A stretch of DNA of 64,000 bases from SCRT01 sp036379455 (GCA_036379455.1 DASVGQ010000160.1:5201-69200), one strand, 5' to 3'. Numbered from the stretch's first letter, positions 25,296 through 34,125 are shown. Translations and numbers: made by a program. Notes: generated by a model not told the origin, from the sequence alone.

Positions 25296-26600
25296 ATGCA
25301 GGAAGAAGCAAGGCCGGTGCAGCGAACCGAAGCCCGTCCCGTGCGTCTGCCGGGAGCTCGCTCCGACGAACACCCCCTGGCGATGTGGCTGACGCAGTTC
25401 CTGTTCGACGTCGCGCTCGGCAGCGTCTACCGGCGGGTCGTCACCGCAGCCGGCACGCTCGCGATGGAGGGCGGAACGCTCATTGCGTCCAACCATCAGC
25501 GTGAAGTCGACGGACCGCTGATGGGAAGCGTGCTTGTGGCACGACACGGCATGCGCTTCGCCCATCCATTGCCCTACTTCGCAGCGCGCGACGACCTGTT
25601 CCGGCCCGGCATCCTGTCCCGCCTTGAAGTCCACTGGCCGCGCGCGATCGACGCGCTGCTGTCGCGCGTTTCCTTGGCGTGGTTCTTCCCGCTCGGTCGC
25701 ACCGAGCCGATGCTGCGGGTGCGTGAGTTCACGCTGCGCGACACGCTGCAGGCGCTCATCGCCGTCGGTATGGGCGCCACGGCGTGCGGCGCGCTGCTGA
25801 ACGCGCGCGGCCTGCGCGCCCTTGGTGGCCTCGACAGCGCGCTGTCGATCAGGGCGTTGATGCGATACCGCGACATCCCGTTTGAAGGTTGGTGGGGCCT
25901 GCGGCGCCTGACTCTGGCCACCTTCAACCGCCTCGCGCCCCTGTTCCGGAACGCGGTGGAGGGGCAACTCCAGCTGTTCGCCCAACGGCTCAACAACGGC
26001 CACAGCGTCTATTTCGCCCCTGAGGGATCGATTTCCTATGACGGACGCTTCGGCCGCATCCGCGCCGGCTCCTTCCGCCTGGTCCACATGGCGCGCACGC
26101 CGCCGTGGATACAGCCCGCCGGCTTCGGCTACGACGTGTTCGTTCCCGGGCGTTCGCGCTTCGTCGTGCGGCTGGGCGAGCGCTTCCGGGCAGACCGCAG
26201 GCTTTCGCGTCGGGATTTCGACGCCCAGCTCCGTGAGCGGATCCTTGCGCTCGCACCGATTACCCCGAGCCATCTGCTCGCCTGCTTCCTCTCCCATGGA
26301 CCGCGTCGCTTCTCCGAACGCGATCTGTGCCACTGGCTGAGCGCAGCCGTGGCCGAACTCGAAGCACAGCGCCGGAGCCTCGACCCGGCGTTCGCCACGC
26401 TGGAGATCGAAGCCCTCACGACCGAGCGGTTGCACTGGCTGCAGCACAAAGGGCTCGTGCGTCGACAGGGCATCGGTTTTGCGAACCTTGCAGATCGCGA
26501 CAGCGCGCCCGGCTGGCGCAATCCATCTGCTGTCGTCCGCTACCTCGACAACAGCCTGCTGGATATCGCTCCGCTTGTCGTACGCACGCTGAAGCGCTGA
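25296..26600 (+). CDS. Acyltransferase, PlsC-like
   Basis: 434 residues from ATG 25296. The N-terminal half holds the acyltransferase motif SNHQREVDGPL (the H-x4-D catalytic pair) and later YFAPEGSISYDGRFGR, the EGS substrate-binding motif of 1-acylglycerol-phosphate acyltransferases. It is longer than PlsC (about 240); the C-terminal 150 residues are helical with a winged-helix-like look and no family call. It is one base before a membrane protein gene, so the two form an operon. Confidence 0.82.
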   Translation: MQEEARPVQRTEARPVRLPGARSDEHPLAMWLTQFLFDVALGSVYRRVVTAAGTLAMEGGTLIASNHQREVDGPLMGSVLVARHGMRFAHPLPYFAARDDLFRPGILSRLEVHWPRAIDALLSRVSLAWFFPLGRTEPMLRVREFTLRDTLQALIAVGMGATACGALLNARGLRALGGLDSALSIRALMRYRDIPFEGWWGLRRLTLATFNRLAPLFRNAVEGQLQLFAQRLNNGHSVYFAPEGSISYDGRFGRIRAGSFRLVHMARTPPWIQPAGFGYDVFVPGRSRFVVRLGERFRADRRLSRRDFDAQLRERILALAPITPSHLLACFLSHGPRRFSERDLCHWLSAAVAELEAQRRSLDPAFATLEIEALTTERLHWLQHKGLVRRQGIGFANLADRDSAPGWRNPSAVVRYLDNSLLDIAPLVVRTLKR

Positions 26601-26601
26601 C

Positions 26602-27597
26602 TTGGCACTTCACGCAGGCCGCCTGCTCAAGCCACAGATCCTGCTGCCGATCCTGCTGGCGACCGCGCTGCTCGCGTTTGCCGCGAGCCTCGGCGACATC
26701 GGGCGCGTCGCGGCCGGCGTCACCCGCCTGTCCGTCAGCACGCTGGTCGCCGCGCTCATTGCGGCCGCCGCCTACCTGCTGGTCAAGGCCTTCCAGCTCA
26801 ACCTGCTGCTGAAGCGGCTCGGGTTCCGCGTTGACCGCGGCCCCTTCTGGCTCGCGTTCACGGTCGGCGAGCTCAGCGTGACGCTGCCGCTCGGCCTGTT
26901 CGCGCAGAACTGGATCCTCGCGGCGGCGCACCAGGCGGACGCGGTGCGCAGCTCGGCGGCCACGGTGATGATGGTTATCGGCGAGATCCTCGTGACTTTC
27001 CTGTTCCTCGCGTGCGTCGGGATCCCGGCGTGGCCGCAGCTGCGGCTGGCGGCGATCGCGGTGCTCGCGGTGATGGCCGTCGGGCTGCTGACCGTGCCGC
27101 TGCTCGCGCAGCACCTGGAGCGCTTCGCGACCCACCTGCGACACCGCTGGATCCGCCGCAGCGTCGGCGGCGGGCTCACGCTGCTCGGCAGCATGCGCGA
27201 ACTCACGAATCCCTTCGTGCTGTGCGCCATCATCGGGCTGACCGCGCTCTACCTCGGCGCCCTGAGCTTCGCGTTCTGGGTGACCGGCCGCGACGTCGCC
27301 GTCACGCACCTCGGCTACATCGACGCCACGTTGATCTACGCCTTCTCGCTCGCGATCATCCTGGTGGGCGCGGGCCTGCTCAGCCAGATCGGCACGACTG
27401 AAGTGCTGGGCATGGTCGCCGCGCACAGCCTCGGCATCGGCTTTAGCGACAGCCTCGCCCTGATGCTCGGCTTCCGCATCGTCTGGACCGCGTGCATCTG
27501 GGCCCTGTGCCTGCCCGTGATCGGCCTGACGTGGCGCTCGATTCCACGGCGGGCGGCCTCAAGCCGCGTCGATGATCGCGAGAAAGTTACGCACTGA
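26602..27597 (+). CDS. Lysylphosphatidylglycerol synthase-type membrane protein (UPF0104)
   Basis: 331 residues from TTG 26602, directly after the acyltransferase stop. About eight hydrophobic helices. Family features of the flippase-like domain of MprF/AglD-type proteins are seen: LVKAFQLNLLLKRLG after helix 2, and LSQIGTTEVLGMVAAHSLG late. The soluble aminoacyl-transferase domain of MprF is absent. It probably moves or handles a lipid-linked substrate; nothing shows which. The 3' end overlaps the convergent glycosyltransferase by 39 bases. Confidence 0.8.
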   Translation: MALHAGRLLKPQILLPILLATALLAFAASLGDIGRVAAGVTRLSVSTLVAALIAAAAYLLVKAFQLNLLLKRLGFRVDRGPFWLAFTVGELSVTLPLGLFAQNWILAAAHQADAVRSSAATVMMVIGEILVTFLFLACVGIPAWPQLRLAAIAVLAVMAVGLLTVPLLAQHLERFATHLRHRWIRRSVGGGLTLLGSMRELTNPFVLCAIIGLTALYLGALSFAFWVTGRDVAVTHLGYIDATLIYAFSLAIILVGAGLLSQIGTTEVLGMVAAHSLGIGFSDSLALMLGFRIVWTACIWALCLPVIGLTWRSIPRRAASSRVDDREKVTH

Positions 27598-28644
27598 TGC
27601 GGCGGCGTCCACGCGCGGGATGCCCGACGCCGCGCGGGCCCGCGGCAGGTCGCGCGCAAGATCCAGCTCCTTCTGGACGACCGACCAAACGTGCCCACGA
27701 TCGCGGTGGAATTCCGCCAGGTATTCCTGCTCGCTCTGCCCCGGCGTGGCGACGAAGAGCGCCCGACGGCCGAGCGCCGCCAGCTCCATGATCGTGGTGT
27801 AGCCGGAGCGGGTGACGACGAGCCGCGCGCGGTTGAGCATCTCGCCCTGCTGCCGACGATCGAGGTAATCGTGCACCTGCGCGTTGCCGAGACGACGCTC
27901 CGCGGTGCCGTCACCCGGGCGCCCGAGCGCCACCACGATGCGACCGGGCAATCGCTCGACCGCGCCGAGCACGATCGCCTCGAACAGTCCCCGCTGCGGC
28001 TCGATTCCGGAGATCGAGAAGAACACGTCGATGTCCTGCTCGACGTTCATCCGCTCCACGCTTGCTAGCGGCCCGATGTAGGCCAACCTGCCGGACCCCC
28101 AATCAAATGCGGGTTCGTGCCCCAGCCAGCCGGACAGGCCCCCGCCCTTCTCCACGTCGGGAAGGAGGATCTTCGTGAAGCCGCGCAGGATCCTCCTTTG
28201 CCCCCACTCGACCAGCGGCTCGATGGCACGGCTGCAGAACGGCACGCGCTGGTGCAGTGAATGCAGGATGCAGTAGCTGGGCACCTGCGCCGACCACAGG
28301 CCGAAACGACTGTCGGACACCACGCGATCGTAGTGCCGTTCGCGTACCAGACGCTCGGCCAGCGCGTGCTCGCGTCGATAGGTCGCTATCACCCACGGCA
28401 TCGCCGCGCTCATGCGCAGGTAGAAGACCGGTGGATAGCGGCTGAAGGGCGTCGGCGTATCGGCAAACGGATGGAACTCGCAGCGCGTGCCAAGCTCCGC
28501 ACGCAGCAGGCGCATGCCGCGCCCGGGCGCGCAGACGACCGTGACCTCGTCCCCGCGATCGATCAGCGCACGAATCAGGCACAGGCTCCGCGTCGCGTGG
28601 CCCAGCCCCCAGTGGTATACCCCGAAAAGCACGCGCCGAGCCAC
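27559..28644 (-). CDS. Glycosyltransferase, GT28/MurG-like fold
   Basis: 361 residues from GTG 28644. The N-terminal GVYHWGLGHATRSL is the Gly-rich loop of GT-B enzymes, and the C-terminal half has IVVALGRPGDGTAERRLG and VVTRSGYTTIMELAALGR, the donor nucleotide-sugar site of this family. The frame is open further upstream, but that part overlaps the ParS-like remnant and has no domain. It faces the acyltransferase/UPF0104 pair, so a glycolipid pathway is possible; the sugar and acceptor are unknown. Confidence 0.82.
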   Translation of the reverse strand: MARRVLFGVYHWGLGHATRSLCLIRALIDRGDEVTVVCAPGRGMRLLRAELGTRCEFHPFADTPTPFSRYPPVFYLRMSAAMPWVIATYRREHALAERLVRERHYDRVVSDSRFGLWSAQVPSYCILHSLHQRVPFCSRAIEPLVEWGQRRILRGFTKILLPDVEKGGGLSGWLGHEPAFDWGSGRLAYIGPLASVERMNVEQDIDVFFSISGIEPQRGLFEAIVLGAVERLPGRIVVALGRPGDGTAERRLGNAQVHDYLDRRQQGEMLNRARLVVTRSGYTTIMELAALGRRALFVATPGQSEQEYLAEFHRDRGHVWSVVQKELDLARDLPRARAASGIPRVDAAASVRNFLAIIDAA

Positions 28645-28771
28645 GGCGTTGCTCCATCCAAGCCCGCGCGATTGTAGACGAGGCTCCTCCGGAAACGGCT
28701 GCCCGTCGCATCGCAAAGTCGGTTCGCCCTGGATGGTTCCCCGCCGACGCGGATCTCCGGCCTTCCACCGG

Positions 28772-29092
28772 TCACGGACGCGCCAGCCAGCGCGTGGCCT
28801 TGTCGTTCGAGCCGAAGGCCTCCATCGCCTGTTGCAGGATCCGCACCACGCGCGCAAGGCGATCGGATTCGGCGCGCGTGAGCACCCCCTGGTCGCGGAT
28901 GCGCCGGCGAATCGTACTGTTCGCGCCGATGAGGCGCAGCACGTCGCCACGGTCGATCCCGGCCGCAGCGGCGCCATCGATCCGGCTCGCCGGCAAGCCC
29001 CGGCGGACATCCTCCGGCCGGATCGGTCGTGGCAACACGCTGGACCGCAATGAGCTCGTATGAGTGCACTCGACGCTCAAACGGCTCGGCAT
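28772..29092 (-). pseudogene. Truncated Xre/MbcA/ParS-type antitoxin
   Basis: 106 residues from a possible ATG at 29092. Residues about 25-106 match the N-terminal helix-turn-helix and linker of ParS/Xre antitoxins: RRGLPASRIDGAAAAGIDRG, then TRAESDRLARVVRILQQAME and FGSNDKATRWL. In intact members the RWL is followed by about 45 residues of toxin-binding domain (NRALGG-type). Here a stop follows WLARP at once and no continuation is found in any frame. No RES-type toxin gene is adjacent. It is probably a remnant of a toxin-antitoxin module, though a short functional DNA-binding protein cannot be excluded. Confidence 0.6.
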
Positions 29093-29246
29093 CGAGATCG
29101 CCGGGCGATACCATCCGTCGACAACGATCAAGTAGTACTCCCCGTGGTCGGAAGTCGTCTCGGCGTGCGGTGCCGGTGGCGCGCAGCCCCTCGGGCCATC
29201 CCGCCGACGCACCCTCTACCCCCCGCCGCCCACATTGCGAGATTCC

Positions 29247-29897
29247 ATGAAACCACGGCGAGGACTCACCGCAACAGAAGCTGTCGATCGCGCACGCCTG
29301 TGCGTGCGCCACGCGCAGGGCGTCGTGCCCTCTGGAGAGGCCCGCCGTTACCTCGCCATGCTTGGTGAGGAGATCGCGTGGCGGCAGTATGAAATCATCG
29401 TCGCCGGCCGCCGCTGCCTGCAGCCGCGCCTCACCGCCTGGTACGGCGATCCGGGCGCGCGCTATCGGTATTCGGGTCGCAGCTTCGACCCGCGACCCTG
29501 GACGCCCACGCTGCTCGAGCTGCGCCGTTACGTCGAGGATTGGAGCGGACGCCGATTCAACGCCGTGCTGCTGAACCTCTACCGCAACGGGCGCGATGCC
29601 GTTGGATGGCACAGCGACAACGAGCCGGAGCTCGGACCCGAGCCCGTGATCGCCTCGCTGAGTCTGGGGGCGACGAGATGCTTCGAATTCCGTGAGAAGT
29701 CCAACCGCACGGGTTCGCGGCAATTGTTCCGGCTGATGAGCGGCAGCGTGCTCATCATGGCAGGCACCACCCAGCGCTTCTGGCAGCATCGGCTGCGGCG
29801 CGAACCGGCAGTGGAAGGCGTCCGCGTCAACCTGAGCTTCCGGCAGATCGTGCCGCGGGAGACGCCCTGCCCGGTCGCGTCAGCTGGAACGCGCTGA
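29247..29897 (+). CDS. alkB: AlkB-type 2-oxoglutarate/Fe(II) dioxygenase
   Basis: 216 residues from ATG 29247. Repairs alkylated bases by oxidative demethylation. The Fe(II) triad is visible: His and Asp in VGWHSDNEPELG, the second His in QRFWQHRLRREP, and RVNLSFRQI with the Arg/Asn/Arg residues that bind 2-oxoglutarate and complete the fold. The NLYRNGRDAVGWHSD segment is typical of the ALKBH2-like bacterial branch. A TTG four codons earlier is the alternative start. It stands alone, with a remnant gene behind it. Confidence 0.9.
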   Translation: MKPRRGLTATEAVDRARLCVRHAQGVVPSGEARRYLAMLGEEIAWRQYEIIVAGRRCLQPRLTAWYGDPGARYRYSGRSFDPRPWTPTLLELRRYVEDWSGRRFNAVLLNLYRNGRDAVGWHSDNEPELGPEPVIASLSLGATRCFEFREKSNRTGSRQLFRLMSGSVLIMAGTTQRFWQHRLRREPAVEGVRVNLSFRQIVPRETPCPVASAGTR

Positions 29898-29931
29898 TAG
29901 CCGCGGTGGATGGGCCGCCGCACACGCCGCG

Positions 29932-30210
29932 TCAACGCTCAGGGGCTGCCGCACGCCGCGTGGGCGTCGCGCGGGCCCGGGACGGCAGCCAGAACGCACG
30001 GTCGAAGGCCCACGTATAAACAAGCGTGTAGACGAGAAAGAACGCCGACGTGCCGAAGTTGAGAAGCGCGGCACGAATGACGGAGATGTGCGACAGCCAC
30101 ATGAACAGCGGCGCCAGCGCGATCGTCATCCCGGCCTCGAAGCCCAGGGCGTGGCCGATGCGGTAGCTCAGGCTGCGTCCGCGGGCGTACGCCCGGCCGT
30201 CCGCCGCAGC
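29932..30210 (-). pseudogene. Half of a PACE-family efflux protein (one BTP domain)
   Basis: PACE transporters (chlorhexidine/AceI type) have two bacterial-transmembrane-pair domains, about 150 residues in all. Here only the second is recognisable: RIGHALGFEAGMTIALAPLF (about 30162 down to 30103), then NFGTSAFFLVYTLVYTWAFD. The first domain is missing: upstream lies the DUF427 gene on the same strand, which ends at 30213. No good start codon exists in frame between that stop and the conserved part. Best read as a 5'-truncated remnant. Confidence 0.55.
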
Positions 30211-30212
30211 GC

Positions 30213-31010
30213 TTACGCAATCTGCGCGCCATCCACCCATGTGCTGACGCCCTGTGCCAGGAAACACAGGTGGTCGCGAATTGCCTGTACGCCGTCGAAC
30301 GGGTCCGGGTAATACCACGCGGCGTCGCGGATGATGCGGTCTGCGACCCGCAGCGACCGGTAGGAGGCCGTGCCCTTGTAGGGGCATATCGTGTGGGTGT
30401 CACTCACGACCAAGAGCTCCTCGTGCACGTCGGCGAGCGGCAGATAACGGCGATTAGGCAGGCCTGTTTCCGACAGCAGAACGGCGCGTCGGCTGTCTGC
30501 CACGACCCGCTCGCCGACGCGCACTTCCACGCGCCGGCTGCTCCTGCGCACGTCGACGCGATGATAGGGATCGCGAAGATGGCCTTCGACCGTCTCATCC
30601 TCGTCCATCCAGCGGTCAATGGCGCGCCAATAGAAGGCGACGTAGTCCTGCAGCCACGACGCCGACGCGATCGGCGTCGGGTAGGCCCAGGCGGCGTTCT
30701 CCACCATTCGATCCCCGACGTGGATCGACCAGTACGACGCCTCGCCCTTGAAGGGGCAGTGCGTCACGTGCGCGGTCTGCTCCAGCAAATCCATCCGCAC
30801 GTCCGCACGCGGTACGTAGAGCTGCGGCAACAGGCCGGTTTCATACAGGAGCATGCCGGCGCGCGTATCGAGCACGGCGACGTCGTGCACGAATGCGCGC
30901 ACGCGACGTGGAAAGGCATCGAAGAACAGGCGGTGCGCGGGCCCGTCGATGCGGTAGTTCGTCCTCGCCGGCGTCATGGACAGCGGGCCGCGAGCGGTTG
31001 TCAGCGACAT
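30213..31010 (-). CDS. DUF427 protein with two tandem domains
   Basis: 265 residues from ATG 31010; an in-frame ATG 8 codons earlier also exists. Two copies of the DUF427 domain are visible: LLYETGLLPQLYVPRADVRM...CPFKGEASYWSI and LLSETGLPNRRYLPLADVHE...CPYKGTASYRSL, each followed by AW-Y-P-P. The double form is common in bacteria; its function is unknown, with a proposed small-molecule or nucleotide-linked fold. No operon partner is clear; the region upstream faces a divergent gene. Confidence 0.85.
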   Translation of the reverse strand: MSLTTARGPLSMTPARTNYRIDGPAHRLFFDAFPRRVRAFVHDVAVLDTRAGMLLYETGLLPQLYVPRADVRMDLLEQTAHVTHCPFKGEASYWSIHVGDRMVENAAWAYPTPIASASWLQDYVAFYWRAIDRWMDEDETVEGHLRDPYHRVDVRRSSRRVEVRVGERVVADSRRAVLLSETGLPNRRYLPLADVHEELLVVSDTHTICPYKGTASYRSLRVADRIIRDAAWYYPDPFDGVQAIRDHLCFLAQGVSTWVDGAQIA

Positions 31011-31160
31011 GGATATGGATCTCGTGAAATGCAAATGTCAGGCGATTATCCGCAGGCGAAGCATCGTCACGCAGGCTTCGGCGCGACGACCCGCGCGGCA
31101 GCCGGCGGTGCCTGGGGACCGACGCAGTAGACTACGCGCCCACCCACGCGGCCCGACGCC

Positions 31161-31940
31161 ATGGATGCCGGAATCTTTCCCATCAAGCACAGCGACGCCT
31201 ACCGGTGGCGAGACGGCCACCTGCAGTCCATCGATCCGGTGCAGCGCGTCCAGCTCGATCACCTGCTCGGCATCGATCGACAGAAGGCCGAATTGATCCG
31301 CAATACGGAGCAGTTCGTCAACGGGCGTACCGCCAACCACGCGCTGCTGACGGGGGCCCGCGGCACGGGCAAGTCGTCGCTCGTCAAGGCAGCTCTGACG
31401 CGCTTCGCGCGGCAGGGGTTGCGCCTGATCGAAGTGCCGGCGCACGAGCTTTTCGCGCTGCCGGAGATCGTCGCGCCGCTGCGTGAACGTGACGAGCGCT
31501 TCATCCTCTACGTAGACGACTTCTCGGTCGCGGCGGACGACCCGTCGCTGTCCGCGCTCAAGGGCGCGCTCGACGGCGGCGTCGAAGAGCCGCCGGAGAA
31601 CATGTTGATCTACGCGACGAGCAACCGCCGCCACCTGATGCCCGAGCCGCGCCGCGACAACGAGGAATACCAGTGGCAGGGTGAGGAGCTGCACCCGGGC
31701 GAATCAGTGGAAGAGAAGATCTCGCTGTCCGAACGCTTCGGGCTGTGGCTGAGCTTTCCGCCTTTCAACCAGGAGCAGTACCTCGCCGCGGTGCGGCTGC
31801 ACCTGGAGGAGCTCGGCATCGAGGACTGGAACGAGGAGACGCAGAAGGTGGCCCTGCGATGGGCGCTGCACCGAGCATCGCGTTCCGGACGCGTGGCGCG
31901 CCAGTTCGCGCGGGATTACGCGGGCCGCCTACCGGCCTGA
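31161..31940 (+). CDS. DUF815 family AAA-type ATPase
   Basis: 259 residues. The P-loop is LLTGARGTGKSSLVKA (about residues 62-77), the Walker B-like segment FILYVDDFSV, the sensor region MLIYATSNRRHLMPE, and then a conserved SLSERFGLWLSFPPFNQEQY. This matches DUF815, a widespread single-domain ATPase of unknown function. It is convergent with folA, 136 bases apart, and not in an operon. Confidence 0.9.
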   Translation: MDAGIFPIKHSDAYRWRDGHLQSIDPVQRVQLDHLLGIDRQKAELIRNTEQFVNGRTANHALLTGARGTGKSSLVKAALTRFARQGLRLIEVPAHELFALPEIVAPLRERDERFILYVDDFSVAADDPSLSALKGALDGGVEEPPENMLIYATSNRRHLMPEPRRDNEEYQWQGEELHPGESVEEKISLSERFGLWLSFPPFNQEQYLAAVRLHLEELGIEDWNEETQKVALRWALHRASRSGRVARQFARDYAGRLPA

Positions 31941-32076
31941 GGCCCCGAAGCGCCGCGGCAACGAACGCGGGGCTGACATGGCGGATCCGGTGTCGTCGGC
32001 TGCCGCCGCGGCGCGTGTTCTTCCGGATTCCACGCCGGGCGGGTCGGCCTCGCGGAGCCGGTGGCCGTCTGCCTGC

Positions 32077-32610
32077 TCAGGCGGCGCTCCGCACCGCCGT
32101 ACGCCGGATCAAGCGCACGAAGCTGCACGCGTGGGCGTTGCGCGCATCCGCGGGATGGTCCTCGCGCCACACCTCTTCCCACTCCGCCATGTCGAAGGTC
32201 GGGAAACGCGTATCGCCGTCCGGCCGCGCGTGCACGCGGGTCAGCTCCATGCCGCTCGCGAGCGGTAGCGCCGCAGTGAAGAGCTTCGCCCCGCCCAGGA
32301 TCTGCAGCTCGCCGACACAGGCCTCGCGTGCGTTGTCCAGCGCGTGGAATACCCGCGCGCCTTCCGCGCGGTAGCTTCGATCGCGCGTCAGGACCCAGTT
32401 GTCGCGCCCCTGCAACGGACCGCCGAGCGACTCCCAGGTGCGCCGCCCCATGAGCACGACGTGCCCCATCGTCACCTTCTGGAAGTGTTTGAGATCGACG
32501 GGCAGGTGCCACGGCAGGCCGCCGTCCCGGCCGATCACGAGATTGTCAGCCACCGCAGCGACCAGGGTGAGACGTCGCGCCCCGCTCGTTGTCGTCGCTT
32601 CCGCCGGCAC
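32077..32610 (-). CDS. folA: Dihydrofolate reductase
   Basis: 177 residues. Reduces dihydrofolate to tetrahydrofolate with NADPH. Motifs: NLVIGRDGGLPWHLPVDLKHF with the conserved Trp and catalytic Asp region, TMGHVVLMGRRTWESLGGPL and LQILGGAKLFTAALPLA. The start ATG is 1 base after the Nudix gene stop. It is the last gene of lgt-thyA-nudix-folA, which joins it to thymidylate synthase, whose by-product is dihydrofolate. Confidence 0.96.
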   Translation of the reverse strand: MPAEATTTSGARRLTLVAAVADNLVIGRDGGLPWHLPVDLKHFQKVTMGHVVLMGRRTWESLGGPLQGRDNWVLTRDRSYRAEGARVFHALDNAREACVGELQILGGAKLFTAALPLASGMELTRVHARPDGDTRFPTFDMAEWEEVWREDHPADARNAHACSFVRLIRRTAVRSAA

Positions 32611-32611
32611 C

Positions 32612-33271
32612 TCAACAAGCCCGCGCCATGCGGAGGCGATCGCGTTGCGCGTCGAAACGTCCCATGCGCTGCAGCAGGTTCACCAGCATGTCGGCCGTCA
32701 CGCCCCAGATGCGCGGTGACACCTTCACGTATTCGTAGGTCTGGCGCCACTGCCCACGAAACTTGATCTCCCGCACGCGCAGGTTGGCCGGATCAAGCAG
32801 GAAAGCCAGCGGCACCTCGAAGATCCTGTCCACTTCCTCCGGCGCGGCCACCAGCCGCGCCTCGGGCGCGAGTCGGGCCACCACCGGCGTCACGCAGAAG
32901 TCGCTGACGGTATCCAGCATGTCGAGATAGCCGAGCGGCGTGACCTCGGTCCGATCGAGGGCAATCTCCTCGTGGCTTTCGCGCAGCGCCGTCGCAAGGG
33001 CACTGCGATCGTCGGGCTCCGCCCGTCCGCCAGGAAAGCTGACCTGCCCCGCGTGCTGCGTCAGGGCCGCACAGCGCAGCGTGAACACGACGCTCGGTTC
33101 CGGCAGGTCGCGAACGGCGATCAAGACGGCCGCGGAGCGGCGGTGCATCTCGCCCGTGAGCTCCGTCACCCGCGCGTGGTTCCACGCGGGCGGCTGCGGC
33201 GGCTCCGACAGCGGGTGGAGCGCGGCTCCCAGCTCATCGATGATTCGCGGTGCCCGGGGCTTCACGATCAA
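32612..33271 (-). CDS. nudL: CoA pyrophosphatase, Nudix family
   Basis: 219 residues from TTG 33271; a GTG two codons in is an alternative. NudL-type Nudix hydrolases cleave CoA to 3',5'-ADP and phosphopantetheine. The family signature LTQHAGQVSFPGGRAEPDD precedes the Nudix box, with the REU-x-EE-x-G core in LRESHEEIAL. FRGQWRQTYEYV near the C-terminus is also typical. It lies between thyA and folA, with an AT-rich patch directly upstream (separate entry). Confidence 0.88.
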   Translation of the reverse strand: MIVKPRAPRIIDELGAALHPLSEPPQPPAWNHARVTELTGEMHRRSAAVLIAVRDLPEPSVVFTLRCAALTQHAGQVSFPGGRAEPDDRSALATALRESHEEIALDRTEVTPLGYLDMLDTVSDFCVTPVVARLAPEARLVAAPEEVDRIFEVPLAFLLDPANLRVREIKFRGQWRQTYEYVKVSPRIWGVTADMLVNLLQRMGRFDAQRDRLRMARAC

Positions 33272-33330
33272 ATAGGTTTATTCCTATATATCAATAACGT
33301 GGATCACATACTGAATGTAGATTATAGAAG
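33272..33330 (-). promoter_or_regulatory. AT-rich patch with inverted repeat between thyA and nudL
   Basis: 59 bases, strikingly AT-rich beside the GC-rich genes. On the minus strand it holds a TATAAT hexamer (33326-33321) and the inverted repeat ATAGG-N6-CCTAT (33272-33287) abutting the nudL start. The -35 region is poor, so an activator or an internal promoter with an operator is plausible. Confidence 0.45.
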
Positions 33331-34125
33331 TTACACGGCCACCGGCGCCGCGATGTGCGGATGGGCATGGTAGCCGATAAGCTCGAAGTCCTCGTACGCG
33401 TAGCGATCAATCGCCTCCGGGCGCCGGCGAAGGCGCAGGCGCGGCAGCGGGAAAGGTTCGCGGGTGAGCTGCAGGCGGGCCTGCTCGAGATGGTTTGAAT
33501 AAAGATGGACATCGCCACCGGTCCATACAAAGGTGCCCGGCTCAAGATCACACTGCTGCGCGAGCATCGTCAGCAAAAGCGCATATGAAGCGATGTTGAA
33601 CGGGACGCCGAGGAAGACATCGCAGGAGCGCTGGTACAGCTGCAGGTGCAGCCTGCCGCCCTGCACCGCCGTCTGGAACAGGCAATGGCATGGCGGCAGC
33701 GCCATGCGTGAAAGCTCGCCGGGATTCCACGCGCACACGATCTGCCGGCGTGATGCGGGATCTTCCCGGATCATCCGCACGAGATTGCGGATCTGGTCTA
33801 TGTGCTGCCCATCGGGCCCGATCCAGTCGCGCCACTGTTTGCCGTAGACCGGTCCGAGATTGCCGTCGGCGTCCGCCCACTCATCCCAGATCGAGACGCC
33901 GTGCTCGTGCAGCCAGCGGACGTTGGTATCGCCACGCAGGAACCACAGCAGTTCATGGATGATGGAGCGCAGGTGGAGCTTCTTCGTCGTCAGCAGCGGG
34001 AAGCCGTCGGCTAGGTTGAAACGCATCTGGTGGCCGAACACCGCGAGCGTGCCGACGCCCGTGCGGTCGTGCTGCGGCACGCCCTCGTCCAGCACCCGCC
34101 GCATGAGATCGAGGTATTGCTTCAT
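33331..34125 (-). CDS. thyA: Thymidylate synthase
   Basis: 264 residues, the standard length. Methylates dUMP to dTMP with methylene-tetrahydrofolate. DRTGVGTLAVFGHQMRF at the start, the catalytic Cys in ALPPCHCLFQ, YQRSCDVFLGVPFNIASYA, and the terminal PHIAAPVAV are diagnostic. The ATG overlaps the lgt stop by 4 bases (ATGA), so it is coupled to lgt, as in many gammaproteobacteria. Confidence 0.98.
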   Translation of the reverse strand: MKQYLDLMRRVLDEGVPQHDRTGVGTLAVFGHQMRFNLADGFPLLTTKKLHLRSIIHELLWFLRGDTNVRWLHEHGVSIWDEWADADGNLGPVYGKQWRDWIGPDGQHIDQIRNLVRMIREDPASRRQIVCAWNPGELSRMALPPCHCLFQTAVQGGRLHLQLYQRSCDVFLGVPFNIASYALLLTMLAQQCDLEPGTFVWTGGDVHLYSNHLEQARLQLTREPFPLPRLRLRRRPEAIDRYAYEDFELIGYHAHPHIAAPVAV

